Source: DASPHG01 sp963849605
Lineage (GTDB): Bacteria > Actinomycetota > Thermoleophilia > Solirubrobacterales > Thermoleophilaceae
Direction of reading: 5' to 3'
NCBI GenBank assembly: GCA_963849605.1
Contig: CAWKHX010000002.1
Location: forward strand, 496,001-560,000
DNA: 64,000 nt
A program made the position numbers and the translations under genes. The notes below the pieces were generated by a model that was not told the DNA's origin, did not search any database, and saw only the letters and a program-made list of their open reading frames with translations. This document shows positions 9,986-18,119 of the stretch, piece by piece (positions within the stretch are counted from its first letter, which is position 1; each line of letters starts with the position of its first letter).

Positions 9986-11883
9986 TGGCCGTCGCGCTTC
10001 GACGCTGGACCGCTCCCGGCTGGTGGCGGGCCCTTTTCGGGACGCTCTTCATGGCAGCGTTCGCGCTCGGCCTCGTCGTCGGCGTGCGCGAGCTCTACGG
10101 CTACGACCCGATCGTGGACTGGGACGCGATCGTCACCGTGATCCTGATCGCCGCCCCGCTCGGCTTCCTCGTCGGGATCGGCTGCTTCGACTACTGGTTC
10201 TACTGGGCGTCCGGCAAGCCGACGCGGCCGGAGGACCACTCGGGTCACGGCGCGTATTCGTGGCGCGACTACTTCCGCGTCAACACCGATCACAAGGTGA
10301 TCGGCATCCAGTACATCGTCACGACGGTCTTCTTCTTCTTCTTCGGCGGGTTGCTGGCGATGCTCATGCGCGCCGAGCTCGCCGCGCCGGGCTCGCAGTT
10401 CGTGGACCCGAACACGTTCAACGGCCTGTTCTCGGTCCACGCCTCGCTGATGATCTTCCTGTTCATCATTCCGGTGTTCGCCGGGATCGCGAACTACGTG
10501 CTCCCGCTCATGATCGGCGCGCCGGACATGGCGTTCCCGCGCCTGAACGCGCTGTCCTACTGGATGCTGCCGGTCGCCGGGATCATGATGACCGCCAGCT
10601 TCTTCGCACCCGGCGGGTCCTTCGCCACCGGCTGGACGGCCTACGCGCCGCTCTCCACGGACACGCCGCTCGGCCAGACCTTCTTCACGATCGGCGTCCA
10701 GTTCGCTGGCGCGTCATCTATCGCGACGGCGCTGAACTTCCTGGTCACGATCATCACGATGCGGGCGCCCGGCATGACGTTCTGGCGCATGCCGCTGCTC
10801 GTGTGGGCGAACTTCACGACCTCGCTGCTCGTCGTGATCGCCACCCCGTTCATCGCCGGGTCGCAGTTCTTCGTCCTCTTCGACCGCGCGCTCCACACGG
10901 ATTTCTTCCAGCAGCAAGCCGGCGGCGACGTGATCATGTACCAGCACGTCTTCTGGTTCTACTCGCACCCGGCCGTCTACATCATGATGTTGCCCGGGTT
11001 CGGGATCATCAGCGAAGTCATCTCGACGAACGCCCGAAAACCGGTGTTCGGCTACCGGATGATGGCCTTCTCGCTGATGGCGATCGTCGTGCTCGGCTTC
11101 ACGGTCTGGGCGCACCACATGTTCGTGTCGGGCATGCACTCGTGGCTGCGCGTGCCGATGATGATCACGACGATGCTGATCGCGGTCCCGACCGGGATCA
11201 AGATCTTCTCGTGGCTCGCGACGTTATGGCGTGGCGTCATCCACCTGACGACGCCGATGCTGTTCGCGCTCGGCTTCATCACGATGTTCACGCTCGGCGG
11301 GATCTCGGGGATCGTCCTCGCGGTCGTGCCGGTCGACATCTATGTCTCCGACACGTACTTCGTCGTAGCGCACATCCACTACGTGCTGTTCGGCGGCTCG
11401 GTGTTCACGATCTTCGCCGGCATCTACCACTGGTATCCGAAGATGACGGGCCGGATGTACGACGAGCGGCTCGGAAAGCTCCACTTCTGGTTGTCGTTCA
11501 TCTTCTTCAACCTGACGTTCGGCCCCATGCACTTCGTGGGCGTCGACGGCATGCCGCGCCGCGTCGCCGACTACGCGGAGGAGTTCGCCACGTTGAACGC
11601 GATCATCTCGGCGTCGAGCTTCATCTTTGGGCTCTCGATGCTGATCTGGCTCTACAACATGATCGCTTCGTGGCGTAACGGCCCGAAGGCGGCCGCCAAC
11701 CCGTGGCGGGCGCACACGATCGAGTGGCAGGTCTCCTCGCCGCCGCCGGTCTTCAACTTCGACAAGGTCCCGACCGTCGTCGGCGGGCCGTATGAGTACG
11801 GCATCCCGGGTGCCCAGCACGCCGTGTTCGACGACCAGAAACCCGTGCCGGCCGCTACGAAACCGGTGGTCGCAACAGAATGA
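9985..11883 (+). CDS. ctaD: Cytochrome c oxidase subunit I
   Basis: Catalytic subunit carrying heme a, heme a3 and CuB; reduces O2 to water and pumps protons. The 632-residue chain has an N-terminal extension of about 85 residues with two extra hydrophobic segments before the canonical core starts at DYFRVNTDHKVIGIQYIV. Core landmarks are HASLMIFLFIIPV (heme ligand region), QHVFWFYSHPAVYIMMLPGFG (CuB His and cross-linked Tyr region), WAHHMFVSG (CuB His pair) and VVAHIHYVLFGGSVF (heme His pair). It overlaps ctaC by one base and the next gene by four (ATGA). Confidence 0.96.
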   Translation: MAVALRRWTAPGWWRALFGTLFMAAFALGLVVGVRELYGYDPIVDWDAIVTVILIAAPLGFLVGIGCFDYWFYWASGKPTRPEDHSGHGAYSWRDYFRVNTDHKVIGIQYIVTTVFFFFFGGLLAMLMRAELAAPGSQFVDPNTFNGLFSVHASLMIFLFIIPVFAGIANYVLPLMIGAPDMAFPRLNALSYWMLPVAGIMMTASFFAPGGSFATGWTAYAPLSTDTPLGQTFFTIGVQFAGASSIATALNFLVTIITMRAPGMTFWRMPLLVWANFTTSLLVVIATPFIAGSQFFVLFDRALHTDFFQQQAGGDVIMYQHVFWFYSHPAVYIMMLPGFGIISEVISTNARKPVFGYRMMAFSLMAIVVLGFTVWAHHMFVSGMHSWLRVPMMITTMLIAVPTGIKIFSWLATLWRGVIHLTTPMLFALGFITMFTLGGISGIVLAVVPVDIYVSDTYFVVAHIHYVLFGGSVFTIFAGIYHWYPKMTGRMYDERLGKLHFWLSFIFFNLTFGPMHFVGVDGMPRRVADYAEEFATLNAIISASSFIFGLSMLIWLYNMIASWRNGPKAAANPWRAHTIEWQVSSPPPVFNFDKVPTVVGGPYEYGIPGAQHAVFDDQKPVPAATKPVVATE

Positions 11884-12693
11884 AGCACCTGCTCGTCGTC
11901 GCCAACGAGACCGTCGGAGGCGCCGCCCTCATCGACGCCGTCAAGACAGCGCGCCGAGGCGGGCGACCTCAAGGTCACCGTGATCTGCCCGCAGAACGAT
12001 CCGCGCGGCGGCTGGGTCATCTACGACGACTCCGCGCGCGGCGCGGCCGAGAACCGGCTCCAGACGACGCTCGCACAGCTGCGGGAGGTCGGAATCGACG
12101 CCGACGGAGAGATCATGGACCCGGATCCGTACGCGGCGACGATGGACGCGATCCACGCGTACAGCCCGGACGAGGTGATCATCTCGACCCACCCTGAGAC
12201 CCGCTCGGGATGGATGCGCAAGGACCTCGTGTCGCGTGTCGAGGACGACAGCGGGCTCCCGGTCGAGCACGTCGTGGTCGACCTCGACGCCGAGCGTGAG
12301 GACACGGTCCGCACGCTCGTCGTGGCGAACCAGACCGCCGACTCGGATCCCCTGCACAAGCGGATCGTCGAGATCAGCGCCGACGGCAAGCACCAGTTCA
12401 CGATCGTCGTGCCCGCGAGCGGCGGCAGCGGCGACCCGCACGAGCGGCTCGCCCACATGCTCCAGCGGCTGTCGGATGAAGGCATCCAGGCGGTCGGCCA
12501 GGTCGCCCACCCCGACCCGTTCACGGCGATCCAGAACGCGATGCAGTTCTACGCCATCGACGACATCCTGATCTCGACGTTCGAGGGCGAGCGCTCGGGA
12601 TGGCTGCGCGCGAACCTGATCGAGCGGGTCAAGGCCGCCACCTCGAAGCCCGTCGAGCACGTCGTGTCGAGCCGCGAGAAGGTCGAGAGCTAG
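11880..12693 (+). CDS. Duplicated universal-stress-like protein inside the oxidase operon, apparent +1 frameshift
   Basis: Two tandem, mutually similar alpha/beta domains. The first begins LLVVANETVGG and ends DEVIISTHPETRSGWMRKDL; the second begins TLVVANQTADSDPLHKRI and ends DDILISTFEGERSGWLRANL. Both end in the same ISTxxxxRSGW pattern, so the gene arose by duplication. The ATG at 11880 overlaps ctaD by four bases, but the frame breaks near 11943-11953. Removing one base there (AAGACAG to AAGCAG) restores VKQRAEAGDLKVTVICPQ and a single ORF to 12693. A start at GTG 11980 would give only 237 aa and lose the first strand of domain 1. It is either an assembly error or a recent mutation. Role unknown; the position suggests oxidase assembly or stress control. 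Confidence 0.75.
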
Positions 12694-13314
12694 ATGGAAT
12701 CCGCCTCGGTAGCGGTCGATCACGCCCACGGGCACGACGAGCACCACGGCCCGCCGCCCGCGAACCAGTCATCGCGGATCGAGCCCCAGCTGCTCGGAAT
12801 GCTGCTTTTCATCATCTCGGAGGTCATGCTCTTCGGAGCGTTCTTCACGGCCTACTTCTTCATCCGGGTCGTGGCGAACGACCCGTGGCCGGGGGAGGGC
12901 ATGCATCTCCCGGTCGCGATCGCGGGCGTCAACACCGCGATCCTGCTCTCGTCCTCGGTAACGATGCACTGGGCGCTCGAGGGCGCGAAGCGCGAGAACC
13001 GCGCCGCCCTGCGCGTGGGGCTGCTCACGACGTTCCTGCTCGGCCTCACCTTCCTCACGGTTCAGATCAACGAGTACTTCCACATCGGGTTCGCCGTCAG
13101 CGAGAACGCGCAGTCGTCGATCTTCTACGGCCTCACGGGGCTGCACGGGGCGCACGTCTTCATCGGGCTCACGCTGCTCCTGTTCGCGACGATCCGCGCG
13201 TTCCGCGGTCACTTCACGGCGAAGGAACACCGCGGCGTCGAGGTGCCCGGCATCTACTGGCACTTCGTCGATGTGATGTGGATCATCGTGTACAGCTCGA
13301 TCTACATCCTTTGA
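12694..13314 (+). CDS. ctaE: Cytochrome c oxidase subunit III
   Basis: Third core subunit of the aa3 oxidase (206 aa). After a His/Pro-rich N-terminal tail (DHAHGHDEHHGPPP) come five hydrophobic segments, the usual number for actinobacterial CtaE. Family landmarks are LLGMLLFIISEVMLFGAFFTAYF, NTAILLSSSVTMHWAL, TGLHGAHVFIGL and YWHFVDVMWIIVYSSIYIL. The ATG directly follows the stop of the preceding gene (TAGATG), and the stop overlaps a TTG that opens the next small ORF. It lies in one transcription unit with ctaC and ctaD. Confidence 0.95.
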   Translation: MESASVAVDHAHGHDEHHGPPPANQSSRIEPQLLGMLLFIISEVMLFGAFFTAYFFIRVVANDPWPGEGMHLPVAIAGVNTAILLSSSVTMHWALEGAKRENRAALRVGLLTTFLLGLTFLTVQINEYFHIGFAVSENAQSSIFYGLTGLHGAHVFIGLTLLLFATIRAFRGHFTAKEHRGVEVPGIYWHFVDVMWIIVYSSIYIL

Positions 13315-13421
13315 TCAACCCGCTTCGCTCCGAGCGCGAGGCGTTCCGGTTCCTCCTCTACGTCGCCGGGGTCGTCGCGGTGATCGTCGTCCTCGCGCTC
13401 GTCCTCAGGGCGATCTTCTGA
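13311..13421 (+). CDS. Small single-span membrane protein at the end of the oxidase operon (36 aa)
   Basis: TTG at 13311 overlaps the ctaE stop (TTGA) and opens a 36-codon ORF starting (M)INPLRSEREAFRFLLYV and running into one hydrophobic segment (AGVVAVIVVLALVLRAIF). The soluble charged head, single span and tight coupling to ctaE suggest a small oxidase subunit or assembly peptide. I do not know a named family. Its TGA overlaps a CTG that appears to start the next gene. Confidence 0.65.
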   Translation: MINPLRSEREAFRFLLYVAGVVAVIVVLALVLRAIF

Positions 13422-14176
13422 GCGCCGACCTCGCCCTCGCCGAACGTGTCGCCCGCGCGGCGGGCGCGCTCCTCATGGAACGCTTCGGCGGCCCCGCGCG
13501 GGGTGTCGGCTCGAAGTCGTCGGTCACCGACCTCGTCTCCGACGCAGACCGCGACTCGGAGGCGCTGATCCGCGACATGCTCGCGCGGGAGCGCCCGGAC
13601 GACGGGCTGCTCGCCGAGGAGGGCACGAGTGCGAGCGGTGAGAGCGGGCGCCAGTGGGTGTTCGACCCGCTCGACGGCACGGTGTCCTACCTCTACGGGT
13701 ATCCGCACTGGTGCGTGAGCGTGGCGCTCGAGGACACACAGGGCACGGCGGCGGGCGTGGTGTACGACCCGAACCGGGACGAGCTGTTCGCCGCCGAGCG
13801 CGGCTCCGGCGCCACGCTCGCCGGCAACTCGATCAGCGTGCGGGAGACGCCGCCGCTCGCCGAGGCACTCGTCGCGACGGGGTTTGCCTACGACGCGGCG
13901 CGCCGCGCCGAGCAGGCGGAGGTCGCCCGGCGGCTGCTCCCGGCCGTCCGCGACATCCGCAGAGCCGGGTCGGCCGCGCTCGACCTCGCCTGGCTTGCCG
14001 CGGGGCGGCTCGACGCGTACTACGAACGCGGCCTGAACGCCTGGGACTGGGCGGCGGGCAGCCTGCTGGTGCGCGAGGCCGGCGGGACGGTCGAGGACCT
14101 CTCCGGTGAGCCGTTCGGCCTGATCGCCGGGCCGGCGGCTCTCGTGGCCGCGCTGCGCCCGCTCGTCGAGGCCTGA
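13418..14176 (+). CDS. Inositol monophosphatase-family phosphatase (probable CTG start)
   Basis: Mg-dependent sugar/inositol phosphatase fold. It shows the metal-binding glutamate motif LLAEEGT, the signature DPLDGTVSYLYGYPHW (DPxDGT) and the C-terminal metal motif NAWDWAAGSLLVREAGG. The first ATG is at 13475, but the frame upstream codes SADLALAERVARAAGALLMERF, the usual first helix of the family, and the only start-like codon is CTG at 13418, which overlaps the previous stop as CTGA. I therefore place the start there (252 aa; 233 aa from the ATG). Substrate could be inositol-1-P, histidinol-P, fructose-1,6-bisphosphate or PAP; the sequence does not decide. Confidence 0.85.
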   Translation: MSADLALAERVARAAGALLMERFGGPARGVGSKSSVTDLVSDADRDSEALIRDMLARERPDDGLLAEEGTSASGESGRQWVFDPLDGTVSYLYGYPHWCVSVALEDTQGTAAGVVYDPNRDELFAAERGSGATLAGNSISVRETPPLAEALVATGFAYDAARRAEQAEVARRLLPAVRDIRRAGSAALDLAWLAAGRLDAYYERGLNAWDWAAGSLLVREAGGTVEDLSGEPFGLIAGPAALVAALRPLVEA

Positions 14177-14181
14177 GAGAA

Positions 14182-14901
14182 CTACTTGACGGTCAGCTCG
14201 CCCTTCATGCCGCCGTCGGCATGTCCGGGCACGGTGCAGAGGAAGGTGTACTTGCCGGGCTTGAGGTTGGCCTTGAACTGCGAGGTGCCGCCGGTACCCA
14301 CGACCGGTCCCTCACCGTCGCCCTCGAGTGCGATGTTGTGCTCGATCGGCGACGGGTTCTCCATCACGAACTCGAGCGGGCCGGCAGGCGCGGTCGCCGT
14401 GCTGGCGGTGAACGCGAGCGCGCCGGTCTCGTCGGCGTCGATCTTGAGGACCCCGTTGTCCGCGGTGGCCTTCCCGCCCGCCTTGACGCCGACCTCGGCG
14501 AGCGCGCCCGTGTCCTCGCCGGGCACGCCGGCTACGTCGCCGACGTAGGCGGCCACGTCGCGCGCATCGTCGCCGGTGACGAGGTCCGCCGGCATGATGC
14601 TGCCGCGGCGCGGATACGCGATCTGGCGGTGCACGACGCCCTCGACGGTCTTGTCCCCCATGCCATCGAGACGCGCCTGCTCGAACGCCTCGTCCAGGTT
14701 CGGGCCCTGGGTGCCCAGGGTGCCGGCCCGGGCGAGCGTGTGGCAGCTGCCGCACGTGCCCTCGCCGATGAACAGGGTCTTCCCGTTCACGAGGTCGGGC
14801 GGATCCTCACGGCCGCAGGCGGCGAGCGCCAGCAAACCGGCGAGCGAGAGAAAGAGCAGGGACTTGTGAGCCAGGCGGGGCAAGCCGGGGAATCCAATCA
14901 A
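14182..14901 (-). CDS. Lipoprotein with cytochrome c and cupredoxin domains
   Basis: An exported lipid-anchored redox protein of 239 aa. It has a lipobox near residues 26-29 (LAAC), a cytochrome c domain with CGSCH at 50-54 and probable distal methionine M103 (SIMPADL), and a C-terminal plastocyanin-like domain whose type-1 copper ligands can be placed at H188, C222, H227 and M232 (EHNIAL, FLCTVPGHADGGM). Heme and copper centres in one chain suggest an electron relay, possibly to the nearby aa3 oxidase. TTG 14901 overlaps the glycosyltransferase stop (TTGA), so the two are co-translated although functionally unlike. Confidence 0.88.
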   Translation of the reverse strand: MIGFPGLPRLAHKSLLFLSLAGLLALAACGREDPPDLVNGKTLFIGEGTCGSCHTLARAGTLGTQGPNLDEAFEQARLDGMGDKTVEGVVHRQIAYPRRGSIMPADLVTGDDARDVAAYVGDVAGVPGEDTGALAEVGVKAGGKATADNGVLKIDADETGALAFTASTATAPAGPLEFVMENPSPIEHNIALEGDGEGPVVGTGGTSQFKANLKPGKYTFLCTVPGHADGGMKGELTVK

Positions 14902-16370
14902 AACGGCTCGGACGGAGGACCGACGGGGTGCGGCAGCTCGCCGAGCTCACCGCGGCTGGCGGCAATCACCCCCTCGGCCACGCTCTCCCAGCCATAACGC
15001 GCGCGCGCCAGCTCCGAGAGCGCCGCCGCCGCGGTTGCCCGCCGCGGTTGCTCGAGCGTCAGCCAGCCCACCAGCTTCTCCGCTATCTCATGGACCGCGT
15101 TCGGGCCGCGCTCGAACTCGAGCAGCGGCCGGAGGTCCTCGTCCACCCCCTCCCGCAGCACCGCAGTGACCTCGGCGAGCCCGGAATGGGACGCCGAGAG
15201 CGGCAACGCGCCGCATGCCGCGGCCTCGATCGCGACCATCCCGAAGGACTCCGGAAACGTGCTCGGCACGACCTGCGCCTCGCAGGCGGGCAGCAGGTCG
15301 GGCAGGTCGGAGTGCTCCAGGCGGCCCGTGAAGTGCACGCGTGCCGCGGCCGCCGGCGCCGCCCCCAGCCATCGCTCGCGCTCGTCGTCCGCGAGGCCGT
15401 CGACGAACACGGCCAGGTACCACAGCATTGTCTCCATGCCACCCTCGAGCGCACGGCCGCGACGGGCGACTTCGCGCACCGCCTCGAGGTCGCGCTGCTC
15501 GATCGCGGACAGGAGCCGCTTGAGGCCGTCGCGGTACTCGCCGAAGCCCACCACGCACAGCCGTGCGTCGGGCACCGCGGCGACCACGAGCGGCCAGGCC
15601 GCGAGCAGCAGGTCCACGCCCTTCGACACGATCAGCTTTCCGACGAACGAGACGATCCGGTCGCGCCCGGGATCGAGCGAGCGCAGCGCGGCGGCAGCGC
15701 CCGTGTCTCCACCCCACCCCGCCGCCGGAGCGCCCTCGAGCCTGTCCGCGAGCGCTCGCAGCCCGGCGGCGGCGTCCTCGGGGTCGCGCGGCCGAAACGC
15801 GTGCACGTCCACCCCCGGCGGCCCGAGGCGGGTCCGCTCCGGCAGCGCGGCGTCGTCGAGCGCCGCCCACAGGCTCTCGGCCGTGTGGCGCGAGCCCACC
15901 AGCACCCCCGCGGCGCCGTCGAGCCCCTCGCGCGCCAGCGGCAGGAAGCGGTCGGGATGCGGCTTGACGGTGTACTCGAGCGCGCTGCCGTGGATCTTGA
16001 CCGCGTAGCCGAGCCCTGCGCGCGCAAGCACGACCGGCCCCATGACGAGGTGGTTCGCGAGCGCCGCGTCCGGGCGCGCGCGGTCGGCCACGTCGCGGAC
16101 CGCGCCGACGTTGGCGGCGATGTAGTGGTCGAGCTCGGCGTCGGTCAGGTCCTGGAACGGCTTGGCGTCGAAACCCTCGTATCGGTCCGCGACGTAGACC
16201 GGCAGCACGCGCCCAATCGGCGGCGTGTAGACGGTGCAGCGCACCGGCTCACGCAGGATCTCGACCCGCAGCTCCCCGTCCTCCCACGTGCCGACAGCGT
16301 CCACCCACGGCAGCGCGCGGGCGTCGCGGTCCTGGCAGAGGAGGTGCACCTCGTGGCCCAGGCCGACCAT
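14898..16370 (-). CDS. GT4-like glycosyltransferase, true N-terminus upstream of first ATG
   Basis: A GT-B glycosyltransferase of 490 aa from the first ATG. The C-terminal nucleotide-sugar domain includes IVSFVGKLIVSKGVDLLLAAWP (about 239-260), RVHFTGRLEHSDLPDLLPAC and the acidic motif PSTFPESFGMVAIEAAACG (E-x7-E). The open frame continues upstream of 16370 and codes RILVFHGYLLRGTGSNVYNASLAQA, the expected first strand and GTGSN loop of the family. At the natural initiation point (16446-16448) the codon is ATC, and no ATG, GTG or TTG occurs in that stretch. The gene therefore initiates unusually or carries a sequence error. The acceptor is unknown. Confidence 0.85.
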   Translation of the reverse strand: MVGLGHEVHLLCQDRDARALPWVDAVGTWEDGELRVEILREPVRCTVYTPPIGRVLPVYVADRYEGFDAKPFQDLTDAELDHYIAANVGAVRDVADRARPDAALANHLVMGPVVLARAGLGYAVKIHGSALEYTVKPHPDRFLPLAREGLDGAAGVLVGSRHTAESLWAALDDAALPERTRLGPPGVDVHAFRPRDPEDAAAGLRALADRLEGAPAAGWGGDTGAAAALRSLDPGRDRIVSFVGKLIVSKGVDLLLAAWPLVVAAVPDARLCVVGFGEYRDGLKRLLSAIEQRDLEAVREVARRGRALEGGMETMLWYLAVFVDGLADDERERWLGAAPAAAARVHFTGRLEHSDLPDLLPACEAQVVPSTFPESFGMVAIEAAACGALPLSASHSGLAEVTAVLREGVDEDLRPLLEFERGPNAVHEIAEKLVGWLTLEQPRRATAAAALSELARARYGWESVAEGVIAASRGELGELPHPVGPPSEPF

Positions 16371-16513
16371 CGCCTGGGCGAGGCTGGCGTTGTAGACGTT
16401 GCTGCCGGTGCCACGGAGGAGGTAGCCGTGAAATACGAGGATCCTGATGCTCGGTAAAGTCGCACACCGCCCGGCCGCTGCGCGGCCGCTCCCTGCGATC
16501 GAGGAGGACTGAA

Positions 16514-17116
16514 ATGGCCTATTCCGTGCCCGACCTTCCCTACGGCTATGACGCGCTCGACCCGCACATCGACGAGGAAACGATGCGCATCCACCACGAC
16601 AAGCACCACCAGGCCTACGTGGACAAGGCGAACGCCGCGCTCGAGGGCACCGAGTGGGCGGACCTCGACGTGGCAGAGGTGCTCACCAAGCTCGACGACC
16701 TTCCCGACGACAAGCGCGGACCGGTGCGCAACAACGCCGGCGGCCACTACAACCATTCCCTCTTCTGGACCAGCATGTCGCCGGACGGCGGCGGCGAGCC
16801 GTCGGGTGACCTGGGCGACGCGATCAACGAGGCCTTCGGCTCCTACGACGACTTCAAGACCAAGCTCAAGGAGGCGGGCGTCGGCCAGTTCGGCTCCGGC
16901 TGGGCGTGGCTCGTGCACGACGGCTCCGGCCTCGCGATCGTGTCCACGGCGAACCAGGACAACCCCGTGAGCAGCGGCCAGACGCCGCTGCTCGGCGTCG
17001 ACGTCTGGGAGCACGCGTACTACCTCAAGTACCAGAACAAGCGCCCTGACTACCTCGATGCCTGGTTCAACACGATCAACTGGGACACCGTCGCGGAGCG
17101 CTTCGCCGCCGTCTGA
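16514..17116 (+). CDS. sodA: Superoxide dismutase, Fe/Mn family
   Basis: Dismutates superoxide to O2 and H2O2 (200 aa, typical length). Metal ligands are visible in HHDKHHQAYVDKAN, GGHYNHSLFW and DVWEHAYYLKYQNKRPDYLDAW. The Q in GQFGSGWAW after the first domain does not settle Mn versus Fe. GAGGAGGACTGAA precedes the ATG at good spacing. It is divergent from the glycosyltransferase and probably has its own promoter in 16450-16513. No signal peptide, so cytoplasmic. Confidence 0.97.
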   Translation: MAYSVPDLPYGYDALDPHIDEETMRIHHDKHHQAYVDKANAALEGTEWADLDVAEVLTKLDDLPDDKRGPVRNNAGGHYNHSLFWTSMSPDGGGEPSGDLGDAINEAFGSYDDFKTKLKEAGVGQFGSGWAWLVHDGSGLAIVSTANQDNPVSSGQTPLLGVDVWEHAYYLKYQNKRPDYLDAWFNTINWDTVAERFAAV

Positions 17117-17122
17117 CCAGCT

Positions 17123-17407
17123 ATGTTTCCGCGCTCGATGGGCGCCCGTCAGAAGTTCCGACTCCGGGCCCGGTCGGACCGCGAAGTGATTCGCGAGGTC
17201 GAGCCGGGCAAGGTGTACGTCGACCGCGAAACCGGCGAGGAGTTCGAGATCGTCAGCAAGGTACTGCCGCTGGCGCCGTCTCCGAACGAGCTTCCGTGGA
17301 CGGTCGACAACCTGCGGCTGTGCGGCTGCTCGCTCGAGCAGCTCGCGCCGAAGAACGCAAACGACTGCCCGCACTGCGGCAGGCGGATGCCCGCAATCGA
17401 GAGATAG
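17123..17407 (+). CDS. Small protein with a C-terminal zinc-ribbon-like cysteine cluster
   Basis: A 94-residue protein with a basic N-terminus (RQKFRLRARSDREVIREV) and a C-terminal four-cysteine cluster, CGC near residues 67-69 and CPHCGRR near 83-89, which could bind zinc. No signal peptide or membrane segment. It starts 6 nt after the sodA stop, so it may be co-transcribed with sodA. I do not recognise the family; a nucleic-acid- or protein-binding role is only a guess. Confidence 0.65.
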   Translation: MFPRSMGARQKFRLRARSDREVIREVEPGKVYVDRETGEEFEIVSKVLPLAPSPNELPWTVDNLRLCGCSLEQLAPKNANDCPHCGRRMPAIER

Positions 17408-17413
17408 GCAGGG

Positions 17414-17746
17414 ATGAACAAGCAGCGGATCGCACTGATACTCAGCCTGTTCGCGCTCGGAATCGCCGGATGCGGCGGCGACGACGACGACGAATCGGCC
17501 ACGACCATCCCGACGGTCCCGCTGAGCGTGCCGGGCGAGGGGACGTCGACGCTCGGCGACGAGACCGATACGACGGCGGACACGGTGCCGGACACGGCCA
17601 CGCCCGTGCCCGCGCCGGCACCCACACCCGCACCTGCGCCTGCGCCGGTCACCCCCGACTCGCCCGACAACGACACTCCGCCGCCCGCCGGGTCGGAGGC
17701 GGAGCAGTTCGAGGACTTCTGCACGGAGAACCCGGGCGCCTGTTAG
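17414..17746 (+). CDS. Small Pro/Ala/Thr-rich lipoprotein
   Basis: A 110-residue secreted lipoprotein: positive N-terminus (MNKQRIALI), hydrophobic core and lipobox GIAGC near residues 16-20. The mature part is low-complexity and acidic, first DDDDESATT, then a run of alternating Pro and Ala near residues 64-77, ending with a short cysteine-containing tail (FEDFCTENPGAC). Such linkers usually space a domain from the membrane, but no domain follows here. Function unknown. It lies 6 nt after the zinc-ribbon-like gene, and its stop codon lies in a perfect palindrome. Confidence 0.7.
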   Translation: MNKQRIALILSLFALGIAGCGGDDDDESATTIPTVPLSVPGEGTSTLGDETDTTADTVPDTATPVPAPAPTPAPAPAPVTPDSPDNDTPPPAGSEAEQFEDFCTENPGAC

Positions 17747-17755
17747 GCGCCTAAC
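17742..17755. terminator. Perfect palindrome holding both stop codons of convergent genes
   Basis: GTTAGGCGCCTAAC is a perfect 14-bp palindrome. The TAG of the plus-strand lipoprotein gene (17744-17746) and the TAG of the minus-strand membrane protein gene (17751-17753) both lie in it. A bidirectional transcription stop or pause is plausible; there is no T-tract. Confidence 0.45.
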
Positions 17756-18089
17756 GCACGGGCACGGGGCGCCGCGGGCGCCTCACGCGCGCCGGCTGCG
17801 GGCGTCGCAGCGGCTCGCCACGGCTGCGCCCCCGACCCGGCTTGGGCGGGCGCGAGTGGTCGCGGAGCCTTCGCCCGGCCCGCATGGTCCCCGGAAGCAG
17901 GAGGCCCAGCCCGCCGCCGCCGGACGGCTCCGGCGGATGAACCGGTGGCCCGCCCCCATCGTCGCCCCCCTCGTCGTTCGGGCCGGCGTCGTCGTCGCGC
18001 AGCCGGTAGAACCAGACCAGCCAGATCACGAGCAGCCCGACGTCGAAGATCCGAAAGCCGACCACGAAGATCCAACCCTCCGCGCTCAC
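17751..18089 (-). CDS. Membrane protein with one N-terminal span and basic Pro-rich tail
   Basis: A 112-residue protein from GTG 18089. Residues ~5-27 form one hydrophobic segment (IFVVGFRIFDVGLLVIWLVWF), followed by an acidic Gly-rich linker (DDDAGPNDEGGDDGGG) and a strongly basic Arg/Pro-rich C-terminus. The composition suggests a small anchored protein with a cytoplasmic basic tail. No family recognised. It is convergent with the lipoprotein gene across a palindrome. Confidence 0.6.
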   Translation of the reverse strand: MSAEGWIFVVGFRIFDVGLLVIWLVWFYRLRDDDAGPNDEGGDDGGGPPVHPPEPSGGGGLGLLLPGTMRAGRRLRDHSRPPKPGRGRSRGEPLRRPQPARVRRPRRPVPVR

Positions 18090-18119
18090 ACGCTGATCGT
18101 ACCGCGCTAGATCAGGTGA

